Below are positions 41,343-49,966 of a stretch of 64,000 bases of DNA, in pieces. Position 1 is the stretch's first letter; each line of letters begins with the position of its first letter. Below the pieces are notes generated by a model, which did not search any database, was not told the DNA's origin, and was given only the letters and a program-made list of their open reading frames with translations. Source of the stretch: Alphaproteobacteria bacterium (lineage in GTDB: Bacteria > Pseudomonadota > Alphaproteobacteria > Rhizobiales > JAJFHR01); assembly GCA_024278055.1 (NCBI GenBank), contig JAJRTY010000053.1, positions 1 to 64,000 on the forward strand, in the 5' to 3' direction. Made by a program: the position numbers and the translations under genes.

Positions 41343-42839
41343 CTAGGAGGCGAATTCTTCCAGTCCCATATCGCGTACTTTGCGATAAAGGGTTGAGCGG
41401 CCGATACCCAGTTTCCTGGCGACCTGCGACATGTGACCGCGATAACGTTCCAGCGCCAGCCTGATCATGTCGGCTTCGATTTCATCGAGACGCCGCATGT
41501 GGCCGTCTTCAAGTGTTGCCGGTATGCCAAGCGAGCTGCCATTGGCCGTGTGGGTTGGAATGATGGCAGGCAAATCTCCGCCTATTATGGCGGGGCCTTC
41601 AGGCAGTTTTACTTCAACCGGTTTTGGTGCAGCCGGCACGTCCACTTCGAAACCGTCGACCAAAGCGGCGATTTGCGGGAATTCGCTTAAATTCAGGCAA
41701 TCACCGTCGCACAGAACAATGGCTCTGAAAATTGTGTTTTCCAACTGCCGCACATTGCCGGGCCACTGATACGTGCATAACAACTCCAGAGCCTGTTCAG
41801 ATATGGCGCTGATCTTGCGGCCTTCTTCGATCGAGAATCTGGAGATGAAGTGATTTACCAGGGGGACGATATCTTCTTTTCTCTCTGTCAGGGGAGGCAC
41901 AAATATCGGAAATACATTGAGGCGATAATATAGGTCTTCACGGAATTTTCCTTGCGTGACCATGTCAATCATATTGCGGTTGGTGGCTGAAATCAGGCGG
42001 ATGTCAACTTTGACCGGTTTTTTTGCACCAACAGGATCGATCTCACCTTCCTGCAATGCGCGCAGTAGTTTAACCTGGACGTGGGGGGCAAGTTCGCCTA
42101 CTTCATCAAGAAACAAAGTGCCGCCACTGGCTTCCTGGAACTTGCCCATATGTTTTTGGGAGGCACCGGTGAAAGAACCTTTTTCATGGCCGAATAAAAT
42201 ACTCTCCACCAGGTTTTCCGGCAAAGCTCCGCAATTGACTGAGACGAACGGTTTGCCTTTTCTGTCACTGCAGCCCTGAATTGCCCGGGCGACGACTTCT
42301 TTGCCAACACCGCTTTGGCCTTCAATCAGGATGGGGATATTTGATTTTGCTGCGCGTTCACCAAGACGTATGACATTGGTCATTCCGGCACTATGGGCAA
42401 TCATATCTTCGAAGGTAAAGACACCTCCGGTTTTATTTTTAATGCGGGTAATCTCACCGACCAGAGCATTGGCTTTAAGCGCGTTTTTGATGGAGACCTG
42501 CAGGCGCTCGGGGCTTACTGGTTTAACAACAAAATCATCGGCGCCGGCGCGCATGGCGCTGACCACGGTATCAATGCCGCCGTGAGCGGTCTGTACGATA
42601 ATGGGCAGATTGCCGAATTCGGGTTTGATTCGTTCCAGAACCCCCATGCCATCAAGATCAGGCATTACCAGATCGAGGATCATCAGTGATATCTGGGACC
42701 CGCTTTCACCGGTTAGAATATCAACCGCTTTTTGGCCACTTTCTACGCTCAGTGTGGCATAGCCGGATCTATTGATGATTTCTTCCAGTATTCTGCGTTG
42801 TACGGGATCATCGTCCACGATCAGGACTGTTTGAGACAT
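41343..42839 (-). CDS. NtrC-family sigma-54-dependent response regulator
   Basis: The 498-residue protein has three parts: a receiver (Asp56 in LMILDLVMPDLDG), an AAA+ sigma-54 activation domain from about 145 to 375 (Walker A EGQSGVGKE, GSFTGA at 221-226, GGTLFLDEVGEL, RFREDLYYRLNVF-like REDLYYRLN), and a Fis-type helix-turn-helix at the end (MSQVARKLGIGRSTLYRKV). The usual GAFTGA loop reads GSFTGA, a variant of the sigma-54 contact. No kinase gene lies beside it. Its target is unknown. Ribosome site AGAAGAG precedes the ATG. Confidence 0.9.
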   Translation of the reverse strand: MSQTVLIVDDDPVQRRILEEIINRSGYATLSVESGQKAVDILTGESGSQISLMILDLVMPDLDGMGVLERIKPEFGNLPIIVQTAHGGIDTVVSAMRAGADDFVVKPVSPERLQVSIKNALKANALVGEITRIKNKTGGVFTFEDMIAHSAGMTNVIRLGERAAKSNIPILIEGQSGVGKEVVARAIQGCSDRKGKPFVSVNCGALPENLVESILFGHEKGSFTGASQKHMGKFQEASGGTLFLDEVGELAPHVQVKLLRALQEGEIDPVGAKKPVKVDIRLISATNRNMIDMVTQGKFREDLYYRLNVFPIFVPPLTERKEDIVPLVNHFISRFSIEEGRKISAISEQALELLCTYQWPGNVRQLENTIFRAIVLCDGDCLNLSEFPQIAALVDGFEVDVPAAPKPVEVKLPEGPAIIGGDLPAIIPTHTANGSSLGIPATLEDGHMRRLDEIEADMIRLALERYRGHMSQVARKLGIGRSTLYRKVRDMGLEEFAS

Positions 42840-42970
42840 ATACGCAACTCTTCTTTACTCTTTTACAGCACACAGGAAGCCGGTATTATCCCAACTCTTT
42901 ACTGCGCCCCCAAAAACCCCAAAGTCGGCAGGATTATTGCTTTGATTTGCCTCATTGTGACGCAAAACGT

Positions 42971-42985
42971 TTAAGACGACCTTAA
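42971..42985. promoter_or_regulatory. TTAA-N7-TTAA site, possible CtrA box
   Basis: TTAAGACGACCTTAA lies in the divergent gap, 62 bases before pepF and 131 before the NtrC-type gene. It matches the CtrA half-site spacing, but a match of eight fixed bases is expected about once by chance in a window of this size. Confidence 0.25.
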
Positions 42986-43047
42986 AGCTGAAATGTGTTA
43001 GAAACGCTTGAGTTAACCACTTGAAATTATGAAAACGGAGTTTGAAT

Positions 43048-44907
43048 GTGAGTAAAACCGGTTGTTTTTTCTTCCCGGCATTTGAGACAGCAGTTGAAAA
43101 ATCAGCAGACAAAGAAGCTGATGTTCTTGGTAAACTGCCGCAATGGAATCTCGATGATCTTTATCCCGGTATGACTTGTGACGCGCTGGAAAAAGATTTT
43201 GATCAATGTGATGAAGATGCGCAGAATTTTCAAAAGACCTATAAAGGCAAACTTGAGGAACTGATAAAGTCTTCTGATGGTGGCGTTAAAATAGCCGGTG
43301 CCATCAAGGCTTTTGAAGCTTTGCAGGAAGGGCTTGGCCGGATTATTTCCTATGCCGGACTGTTGCACGCGGGCGATACGGTTGATCCTGAAATCTCAAA
43401 GTTTTACAGTGATATACGTGATCGCATGACGCAGATCAGCACCAACCTGTTATTTTTCTCGCTGGAATTAAACCGTATTGAAGATGCGGATTTTGAATCC
43501 GCACTGAAAAGCCCGGACCTCAAATACTATGAACCGTGGCTGATTGAGTTGCGCAAACAGCGGCCGTTTCAGCTCGATGATGAAATCGAGCGTCTGTTTC
43601 ATGAAAAAAATGTTACCGGTCGGGCCTCGTGGAGCCGCCTGTTTAATGAGACAATCAATGATTTGAGGTTCGAAGTCGAAGGTGAGGACGAACCGTTGCC
43701 GATTGAGCGGACGCTCAATATTCTGCTTGAATCTGACGGTCTTCGCCGCAAGAAAGCTTCAGACGCACTGGCGGCAACGTTCAAGAAAAACACGCGTATT
43801 TTTGCGCTCATCACCAACACGCTGGCCAAAGACAACGAGATATCGGACCAGTGGCGCGGGTTTGAGGATGTGGCTGATTCGCGCCATTTGGCCAACAGTG
43901 TTGAACGCGAAGTTGTCGATGCTCTGGAAACGGCTGTCAGAAGCGCTTATCCGCGCATCTCCCATCGTTATTACGCTCTCAAGGCCAAATGGATGGGCAC
44001 CGAGACATTGATGCACTGGGACCGTAACGCGCCGTTGCCTGAACGTGATGACACAAAAGTCACCTGGGATGAAGCCCGCGATACTATTCTCAGTGCCTAT
44101 GGTGGATTTTCACCGCAGATGTCAGATATAGCGGCGCGGTTTTTTGATCGCAACTGGATTGATGCGCAAGTGAGGCCGGGGAAATCTCCCGGCGCGTTTT
44201 CGCACTCAACAGTGCCAAGCGTGCATCCTTATGTATTGATGAATTATCAGGGCTCGGCCCGTGATGTTATGACCCTGGCGCACGAGCTTGGCCATGGCGT
44301 GCATCAGGTGCTGGCCGGCAAGCAGGGGGCATTGATGGCCTCAACGCCGCTGACGCTGGCGGAAACCGCAAGTGTGTTTGGCGAAATGCTGACCTTTCGC
44401 TCGATGCTGGCCGAGAGCAAAGATCCGGCAGCGCGCAAGGCCCTGCTGGCACAAAAAGTCGAAGACATGATCAACACGGTGGTGCGCCAGATAGCGTTTT
44501 ATTCGTTTGAGCGCAAAGTGCATACCGAGCGTCGCAGTGGTGGTGAGGTAACAGTTGAGCGGCTCGGCGAAATCTGGATGGAAATTCAAAAAGAAAGCTT
44601 AGGGGATGCTGTCACCTGTGGTGAGGGCTATGAGAATTTCTGGGTCTATATCCCGCATTTCATTCACGCGCCGTTTTATGTTTATGCCTATGCGTTTGGC
44701 GATTGCCTGGTGAACTCGCTCTATGCGGTCTATGAGGAACAACCCGATGGCTTTGTCGAAAAATATTTCGACATGCTCAAAGCCGGTGGCTCCAAACACC
44801 ATAGTGAATTACTCAAACCTTTTGGCCTTGATGCATCCGACCCTGAATTCTGGAACCGGGGGCTGGGGGTCATCGAGCGCTTTATTGATGAGTTGGAAAC
44901 TTTGTAG
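43048..44907 (+). CDS. pepF: Oligoendopeptidase F, M3 family
   Basis: The 619-residue protein carries the zinc motif HELGHGVHQ with the downstream Glu in LTLAETASVFGEM, and the N-terminal helical part typical of PepF (LPQWNLDDLYPG, GLGRIISYAG). It is a cytoplasmic metallopeptidase that trims short peptides. A GTG at 43048 with GGAG seven bases upstream is chosen; the frame is also open to a TTG two codons earlier. The length is normal. The ABC1 kinase gene follows after three bases, so the two form a unit. Confidence 0.92.
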   Translation: MSKTGCFFFPAFETAVEKSADKEADVLGKLPQWNLDDLYPGMTCDALEKDFDQCDEDAQNFQKTYKGKLEELIKSSDGGVKIAGAIKAFEALQEGLGRIISYAGLLHAGDTVDPEISKFYSDIRDRMTQISTNLLFFSLELNRIEDADFESALKSPDLKYYEPWLIELRKQRPFQLDDEIERLFHEKNVTGRASWSRLFNETINDLRFEVEGEDEPLPIERTLNILLESDGLRRKKASDALAATFKKNTRIFALITNTLAKDNEISDQWRGFEDVADSRHLANSVEREVVDALETAVRSAYPRISHRYYALKAKWMGTETLMHWDRNAPLPERDDTKVTWDEARDTILSAYGGFSPQMSDIAARFFDRNWIDAQVRPGKSPGAFSHSTVPSVHPYVLMNYQGSARDVMTLAHELGHGVHQVLAGKQGALMASTPLTLAETASVFGEMLTFRSMLAESKDPAARKALLAQKVEDMINTVVRQIAFYSFERKVHTERRSGGEVTVERLGEIWMEIQKESLGDAVTCGEGYENFWVYIPHFIHAPFYVYAYAFGDCLVNSLYAVYEEQPDGFVEKYFDMLKAGGSKHHSELLKPFGLDASDPEFWNRGLGVIERFIDELETL

Positions 44908-44910
44908 GCA

Positions 44911-46278
44911 ATGAGTTCTTCTGACGAAGCCAACCGTCTGGGTGGCCGCCTGAAACGCTACGCCGCTGTCGGCACCAATGTGGGCGGGGTGGCCGCGCGG
45001 CTGGCGGGGGCGAAGCTTTTTGGCGCCACCCGCGATCATGGCAAGGAAGCTGAACATCTACGCATAGCCTTAGGCGGCCTCAAAGGCCCGTTAATGAAAG
45101 TTGCTCAGCTTTTGGCTTCTATTCCCGATGCATTGCCACCGGAGTATACCGCTGAGTTGATGCAGCTTCAGGCCAATGCCCCGGCCATGGGGTGGCCGTT
45201 TGTGCGCCGTCGCATGGCCGCCGAGCTGGGGGCTGACTGGCAATCAAAATTTGCGAGTTTTGAACGCAACGCTGCTGCTGCGGCCTCGCTGGGTCAGGTC
45301 CATCGCGCTACCTCACTGGACGGCAAAAAGCTGGCCTGCAAGCTGCAATACCCTGAAATGCAATCTGCTGTCGAAGCAGATTTGCAACAGCTCAAGCTGA
45401 TTTTTGCCATTCACCGGCGCATGGACCCGGTGATTGATACGTCTCAGATTGTCGAAGAAATTGGTGCGCGGTTGCGCGAGGAACTTGACTATGAACGCGA
45501 GGCCTCGCACATCAGGCTCTATGCCCACATGCTTGATACAATACCGTCAATAGTTGTACCCGAAATTTTTGCGGAAAATTCCACCTCGCGCCTGTTGACC
45601 ATGAGCTGGCTCGAAGGCCGGCCTTTGCTCGATTTCAAGGACAGCTCTCTGGAGGCACGCAATTCAATTGCTGAAAATATGTTCAAGGCCTGGTGGCTGC
45701 CGTTTTGCCGCTTTGGGGTTATTCACGGGGATCCGCATCTGGGAAATTATACCGTGCGCACCAATAAATCGGGTGATCCGCAGGGCATCAACCTTCTGGA
45801 TTATGGTTGCATCCGCATTTTCCCCGCAGCCTTTGTCGGCGGAGTGGTTGACCTTTACCATGGGCTGCGAACAGACAATCGCGAGTTGATCGTCCACGCC
45901 TATGAGACCTGGGGCTTTCGCAATCTGGACAATGAACTCATCGACATTCTTAACATCTGGGCCAATTTTATCTACGGCCCGTTGCTTGAAGACCGGGTGC
46001 GGGCAATTGCCGATGGCATCAACCCGACTGAGTACGGCCGCAAGCAGGCCTTTAGCGTGCATCAGGCGTTAAAGAAAAAAGGCCCGGTAACCCTGCCCAG
46101 AGAGTTCGTCTTCATGGACCGCGCCGCAATCGGCCTGGGTGGCGTTTTTCTGCACTTGCGCGCAGAGCTGAATTTTTACCGCCTGTTCAATGAAGCGCTT
46201 GAGGGTTTTTCATGCGAGGCGTTGTTGGAAAAACAACGCGATGCGCTGGGAAAAGCAGGCATTACCTGTCACGTTTGA
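44911..46278 (+). CDS. ABC1 (ADCK/UbiB-like) kinase family protein
   Basis: The 455-residue product has the ABC1 landmarks: GPLMKVAQLLASIPDALP (the KxGQ-like motif, here K-V-A-Q), AAASLGQVHRA, the ion-pair Lys in LACKLQYP, and HGDPHLGNY with the catalytic Asp, then LLDYGCIR. There are no C-terminal membrane helices like those in UbiB, so it is closer to soluble ABC1 proteins. Family members act as atypical ATPases in quinone or lipid metabolism. The change of KxGQ to KVAQ deserves note. It starts three bases after pepF. Confidence 0.87.
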   Translation: MSSSDEANRLGGRLKRYAAVGTNVGGVAARLAGAKLFGATRDHGKEAEHLRIALGGLKGPLMKVAQLLASIPDALPPEYTAELMQLQANAPAMGWPFVRRRMAAELGADWQSKFASFERNAAAAASLGQVHRATSLDGKKLACKLQYPEMQSAVEADLQQLKLIFAIHRRMDPVIDTSQIVEEIGARLREELDYEREASHIRLYAHMLDTIPSIVVPEIFAENSTSRLLTMSWLEGRPLLDFKDSSLEARNSIAENMFKAWWLPFCRFGVIHGDPHLGNYTVRTNKSGDPQGINLLDYGCIRIFPAAFVGGVVDLYHGLRTDNRELIVHAYETWGFRNLDNELIDILNIWANFIYGPLLEDRVRAIADGINPTEYGRKQAFSVHQALKKKGPVTLPREFVFMDRAAIGLGGVFLHLRAELNFYRLFNEALEGFSCEALLEKQRDALGKAGITCHV

Positions 46279-46346
46279 GTGTTTCGATACGATTGAAAAA
46301 AAACCTGTCGGGGAGTTCAGGAATTATGGATCAATTGGCATGATTG

Positions 46347-46382
46347 CCGGAACGCTAAAGTGGTGCCACCAAAGCGTTCCGG
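46347..46382. terminator. Strong hairpin between convergent genes
   Basis: CCGGAACGCT and AGCGTTCCGG form a 10-base perfect stem around a 16-base loop that itself holds GTGG/CCAC. No T run follows on either strand. It lies just between the ABC1 kinase stop and the stop of the minus-strand membrane gene, so it may serve as a two-way transcription block. Confidence 0.55.
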
Positions 46383-46391
46383 TACTTTCCT

Positions 46392-46712
46392 TCAGGCAAT
46401 GAAAAAACCGGCGATAATCAATCCGCTCACAATGGTAGAGCCAACCACCGATGCAATCAAAGTGTTGCCACTCACGCCTGTGTCGCGGCGGCTTAATATA
46501 GCACCCAGCACCACGAACAGGAGTACAGCAAGCAACCCATGGGTTACCCAGTGATGGCCGGTGAGAGACACCATTAGCTGCAGTACGCTCTCGTTGCTTT
46601 CCTTGAGAATAACAAGGAGGGCGCTTAATATGCTGGTGATAGCATAGGAAATTCCATATCCGGTTACTTTTGCGCTGGCAATATCAGTCATATCAGTTTG
46701 ATGTGTCGTCAT
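46392..46712 (-). CDS. Small membrane protein of FNR-boxed operon (third gene)
   Basis: A 106-residue protein with about three membrane helices (residues 18-36, 58-74 and 84-105), a soluble loop SLTGHHWVTHG with three His, and a short polar start (MTTHQTDMTDIASAKVTG). I do not recognise the family. It is the last of three minus-strand membrane genes, 12 bases after the second. The His cluster in the loop could bind metal or haem, but this is only a guess. Confidence 0.7.
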   Translation of the reverse strand: MTTHQTDMTDIASAKVTGYGISYAITSILSALLVILKESNESVLQLMVSLTGHHWVTHGLLAVLLFVVLGAILSRRDTGVSGNTLIASVVGSTIVSGLIIAGFFIA

Positions 46713-46724
46713 AATCTTTACTCC

Positions 46725-47189
46725 TTAAATCAGTTTGGCGAGCAGCGCGACTTTAACACCCATGCCGATTATTGCGCCTGCCCCTTCCATTGCCAGGCCC
46801 ATCAAAACCACCAGTGCGGATGTCCACAGAACCAGTTTTCGTGTGACTTTTTTCCTGACAACATCACCGTAAGCGGCGACTGGCAGGAATGTACCCAGCA
46901 GCAACAGCGTCAGGAAAAGATGTTCTTTGGTTTCCATGACGAAACCATGGGCGAATGGCCAGGGGCCGGCTTTTATCAGGGCTTTGTCGCCACCATAATA
47001 GATGACGTACCAGTAACCGCCAACAATATAGGCTAGCCAGAGCAGAACGGCTGCCAGCACACTGACCTGGCGAAGGCGGGAAATATTTCCATCGTTTGCG
47101 TTTAAAGCTTCAACGAACACCCAGACTGCTGCAATCATGGCAAGAACACCGAATGTGGGATGGAGCATTAAAATCATTTCTTTAGACAT
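46725..47189 (-). CDS. Membrane protein of FNR-boxed operon (second gene)
   Basis: A 154-residue protein with four membrane helices. His residues sit at helix ends (MLHPTFGVLAMIAA at the start; PWPFAHGFVMETKEHLFLTLLL in the middle), a pattern as in small haem-binding or quinone-linked membrane proteins. YIVGGYWYVIYYGGDKA is a conspicuous aromatic loop. No family recognised. The start overlaps the first gene by eight bases, so translation is coupled. Confidence 0.7.
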   Translation of the reverse strand: MSKEMILMLHPTFGVLAMIAAVWVFVEALNANDGNISRLRQVSVLAAVLLWLAYIVGGYWYVIYYGGDKALIKAGPWPFAHGFVMETKEHLFLTLLLLGTFLPVAAYGDVVRKKVTRKLVLWTSALVVLMGLAMEGAGAIIGMGVKVALLAKLI

Positions 47190-47709
47190 GTTTTATCTCC
47201 TTTCTGTTTTTCCCGTCAGCGTGTGAAGTGCTGTCCAGGAATTTGAATACCAACGCTGCAGCGGCGCCAAACAATACCTTGGAAATCAGACTGGTGGTGT
47301 AGGGAACCAGAGTGACGAAAGCCGGATTTAGTGCTGGTAAAATGATGAAAAAGTTCAAAGTCCAGACGCCAACGAGCAATCCAACCACGACAACAGGTTC
47401 AACTGCTGGGGGCAGAGTGGGCGGCAGGATAGAACGCACAAGTACGAAAATTGCGATGCCAAGCACAATCGCAAGTCCCAGATGTATGGCAATGCCAAGC
47501 GGCACAGTTGCACCTGATGTTATCAATTGCGGAAAAACCGTTTGGGTAACACCGCGCGCTACCGCAGAGGCCTCGCCGCCGGAAAGGTTTGCGTAGATGG
47601 CAATCCATAAGATTTCCGCGGCACCACCGGCCAGGCCTGCTATGGCACCTGTTGACCAGAATTTTGAAACATCGGGTAGGCTTGATTTGTTGGGTTTAGA
47701 AAATAGCAT
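47182..47709 (-). CDS. Membrane protein of FNR-boxed operon (first gene)
   Basis: From the ATG at 47709 (AGAGGTG nine bases before it) the product has 175 residues with four membrane helices; the frame also extends to 47754. The first helix region is GAIAGLAGGAAEILWIAIYA; later come GIAIHLGLAIVLGIAIFVLV and VVVGLLVGVWTLNFFIILP. The C-terminal tail is charged (HADGKNRKEIKHV). No family recognised. A perfect FNR/FixK-type box lies 103 bases upstream at a class II spacing from a -10 hexamer, so low oxygen likely turns on the three-gene operon. Confidence 0.72.
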   Translation of the reverse strand: MLFSKPNKSSLPDVSKFWSTGAIAGLAGGAAEILWIAIYANLSGGEASAVARGVTQTVFPQLITSGATVPLGIAIHLGLAIVLGIAIFVLVRSILPPTLPPAVEPVVVVGLLVGVWTLNFFIILPALNPAFVTLVPYTTSLISKVLFGAAAALVFKFLDSTSHADGKNRKEIKHV

Positions 47710-47783
47710 TTCATTAATCACCTCTCGATTTTGCGCTTGCAAAGCCGTTGGCAATACCAGCGGAGGATACCCCCACAGGTTTT

Positions 47784-47825
47784 TCTATATCGCGGTAATC
47801 TCCGGGTCTTATTGATTCAGATCAA
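47784..47825 (-). promoter_or_regulatory. Perfect FNR/FixK box and -10 of the membrane operon
   Basis: TTGATTCAGATCAA (47812-47825) matches the TTGAT-N4-ATCAA consensus fully. On the minus strand TATAGA (47789-47784) lies so that, with transcription start at about 47777, the box centre is at -41.5, the classic class II activator place. No good -35 is present, as expected for such promoters. Confidence 0.8.
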
Positions 47826-47864
47826 AAAGACTAATCATACCTGCTATGTGGAGAATGCAGCGCT

Positions 47865-48833
47865 TTAGCGCCGGGCGGATACTCTCAAGCCCGGAGCCGG
47901 GCGTTCCTGCAGCACTTCGCGGCGGAAGGAAAACAGCGAGGCCGGCCTGCCGCCGGTGGTGGTCGACATGGTGCCGGTGGCTTCGACCAGACCGCCCTTT
48001 TCGACCAGGCGGCGGAAATTCTGCTTGTGCAGATGACGACCGGAAATGGCTTCGACGCTGCGCTGAAGTTCAAATAAGGTGAATTCCGGCGGCATTAGTT
48101 CGAAGATTACCGGGCGGTATTTAAGTTTGCCGCGCAATCTCCCCATGGCGGTGGCCAGAATGCGGCGATGATCATGGTTCATCTGCTGGCCCATGTGCCG
48201 GGCAAGCGTGGCTTTGGCCTGATGACGGCCCTTGCGTGCGGCTTCGGCTACAAGCCCGGCCTCATAGAGAAGTTCATAACGCTCCAGGGTTTTTTCTTCA
48301 TCCCAGGCAAGGCCGCTTAAACCAAAGCACAGGTTAATGCGCTCGTGCGCGCGTTGTTGTGTGTTCGGGTTTTGTGATTTGTCGGCCCAGTCCTCCAGTG
48401 CGGGAACAATAATGTCGTCGATGATCGGCGGCTTGTTTCTGCGCCAGTCTTCCCACGGGAAAAAATCATACCAGTTGCACCAGCGCCCCTGTGAGGTTTG
48501 TTGCTCATCGGTCTGGCGGCGCGTCAAGGCAAGGTAACCAACCGACACATGGGCAACGCCGGGCTGATCGGGCAAAGAGTGACGGCCCTGGTCACCAAAA
48601 GTGTAAAGCTGTTCGACATAGCCGAGGCTCAGTTTTGTTTGCTCACGTACCCAGGCGCGTAAACCGCGCTCTAAAGTCAGGTGGTTTTCAGGCTCGAACG
48701 GTCCATAAGGCAGGCTGCGGTCTGAGGCGTCAACAGGTCTCACCACAAAGATTGCGGCTTCATCCACATCGACTGTGACGATAGCCGCATTGAGGCTGAT
48801 GACGATATTGCTGCCGGGGTGGAGTTCGGTCAA
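47865..48833 (-). CDS. NrtR-like regulator (Nudix domain plus winged helix)
   Basis: The 322-residue protein has an N-terminal Nudix-like fold (IVISLNAAIVTVDVDEAAIFVV, then PENHLTLERGLRAWVREQT in place of the full Nudix box, so hydrolase activity is probably lost). The C-terminal part is a winged helix (FELMPPEFTLFELQRSVEAI, HLHKQNFRRLVEKGGLVE). This is the NrtR architecture, which senses ADP-ribose and controls NAD metabolism genes. It ends just before the FNR promoter region. The phosphatase gene follows after three bases. Confidence 0.8.
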   Translation of the reverse strand: MTELHPGSNIVISLNAAIVTVDVDEAAIFVVRPVDASDRSLPYGPFEPENHLTLERGLRAWVREQTKLSLGYVEQLYTFGDQGRHSLPDQPGVAHVSVGYLALTRRQTDEQQTSQGRWCNWYDFFPWEDWRRNKPPIIDDIIVPALEDWADKSQNPNTQQRAHERINLCFGLSGLAWDEEKTLERYELLYEAGLVAEAARKGRHQAKATLARHMGQQMNHDHRRILATAMGRLRGKLKYRPVIFELMPPEFTLFELQRSVEAISGRHLHKQNFRRLVEKGGLVEATGTMSTTTGGRPASLFSFRREVLQERPAPGLRVSARR

Positions 48834-48836
48834 TTG

Positions 48837-49346
48837 TCAGACCTTTATCGGCAGCGAAAACACCGCCCCCTGCCAGGCCGAAGCGCCGCGCCCGATGGCT
48901 TCAATGGCGTCGATCATACGCCCGTTACGGCCAAGCATATTATCGGCGAGATGGACAATCAGGCGGTTGGGTGTGGCCGATGGTGAGGCATCGCGCAAAA
49001 ATTGTGCAAGGGTGTTTTCGTCCGTTTCGGGATTGTTGAGACACAGGGTTATATAGGCGGCCGCAGTTGAGCGGCTGATACCTGCCCAGCAGTGGATCAG
49101 CATCGGTGAGCTTTGCGGCCAGTTCTGTACAAAGTTGATCAGCCTTTCAACATGAGCCTCGCCCGGGGTCACATAGCCTGCTTGTGGGGCTGAGATGTCA
49201 TTCATGGAGAGTTTTAAATGATTGTCGCCGGTTATTGCATCAGGCGTTTCAATCATTGATTCGTGACCCAGCAGGGAAATGAGATGGCTGGGATTATGTT
49301 CTGTGATTGTGGCGTCGAGCGCGTTAAGTGAACAGACAAGAATCAT
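48837..49346 (-). CDS. Tyrosine/dual-specificity protein phosphatase-like
   Basis: The 169-residue protein has the Cys-x5-Arg loop in LIHCWAGISRSTAAAYI (Cys86, Arg92) and possible general acid Asp50. The size fits small dual-specificity phosphatases of alphaproteobacteria. Substrate unknown. It lies between the NrtR-like regulator and the HD gene on one strand, in what looks like a five-gene unit from ygfZ to nrtR. Confidence 0.82.
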   Translation of the reverse strand: MILVCSLNALDATITEHNPSHLISLLGHESMIETPDAITGDNHLKLSMNDISAPQAGYVTPGEAHVERLINFVQNWPQSSPMLIHCWAGISRSTAAAYITLCLNNPETDENTLAQFLRDASPSATPNRLIVHLADNMLGRNGRMIDAIEAIGRGASAWQGAVFSLPIKV

Positions 49347-49363
49347 TCTTCAATTTCCCCGGG

Positions 49364-49966
49364 TTAAATTAATTGATTGAAACGGTCGACAAATTTTGCC
49401 TGGGCACTGTGAGCGGCAAGAGGTTCAAGTTGATAGAATTCCCCGGTCCCCGAAAGCCCGGTGGGGCGGGTGAAAAAACGAGAGGCTTCTTCGATACTGA
49501 AACCTGCCAGTTGGGTGGCTTCAAGAAAGGCTGAGGCCTTGTCAGCGCGCTTGATGAGTTTTTTGACGGGGGCGGGCAATGTCGGCGGCAGACCAAAGCG
49601 CCGGTGGATGGCGACCATGAGGTCATCTTCAAAACTGTTGTAATCAAGGCCAAGGGCTGCCTTGAACGGGCTGATCATATCGCCGACCACATATTCAGCG
49701 GCATCATGCAGCAGGGCGGCGAGTTGCCATCTGGGCTCGAATTTTGGTTTGAAATGAAGGCAGATTTCATCAACCAGCAGGGAATGCTGAGCAACAGAAA
49801 AAGCATGGTCACCAAGTGTCTGCCCGTTCCAGCGTGCGACCCGGGCGAGGCCGTGTGCAATATCGTCGATTTCGATGTCAAGCGGTGAAGGATCGAGCAG
49901 ATCAAGACGTCTGCCGCTCAACATGCGTTGCCAGGCACGCGGGGGATCGGACTTCTTTGGCTTCAT
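49364..49966 (-). CDS. HD-domain hydrolase (YfbR-like)
   Basis: The 200-residue protein begins MKPKKSDPPRAWQRMLSGRR, and its HD core reads FSVAQHSLLVDEI (His61), LAALLHDAAEYVVGDM (His87-Asp88) and FLEATQ. This is the YfbR-like 5'-nucleotidase or HD phosphohydrolase type. The ATG overlaps the stop of tag as ATGA, so the upstream frame to 50014 is not used. Role likely in nucleotide turnover. Confidence 0.82.
   Translation of the reverse strand: MKPKKSDPPRAWQRMLSGRRLDLLDPSPLDIEIDDIAHGLARVARWNGQTLGDHAFSVAQHSLLVDEICLHFKPKFEPRWQLAALLHDAAEYVVGDMISPFKAALGLDYNSFEDDLMVAIHRRFGLPPTLPAPVKKLIKRADKASAFLEATQLAGFSIEEASRFFTRPTGLSGTGEFYQLEPLAAHSAQAKFVDRFNQLI

Noticed and set aside
46347-46382. A classic Rho-independent terminator
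   Set aside because: The stem is strong, but there is no T run on either strand, so it is listed only as a probable two-way hairpin.
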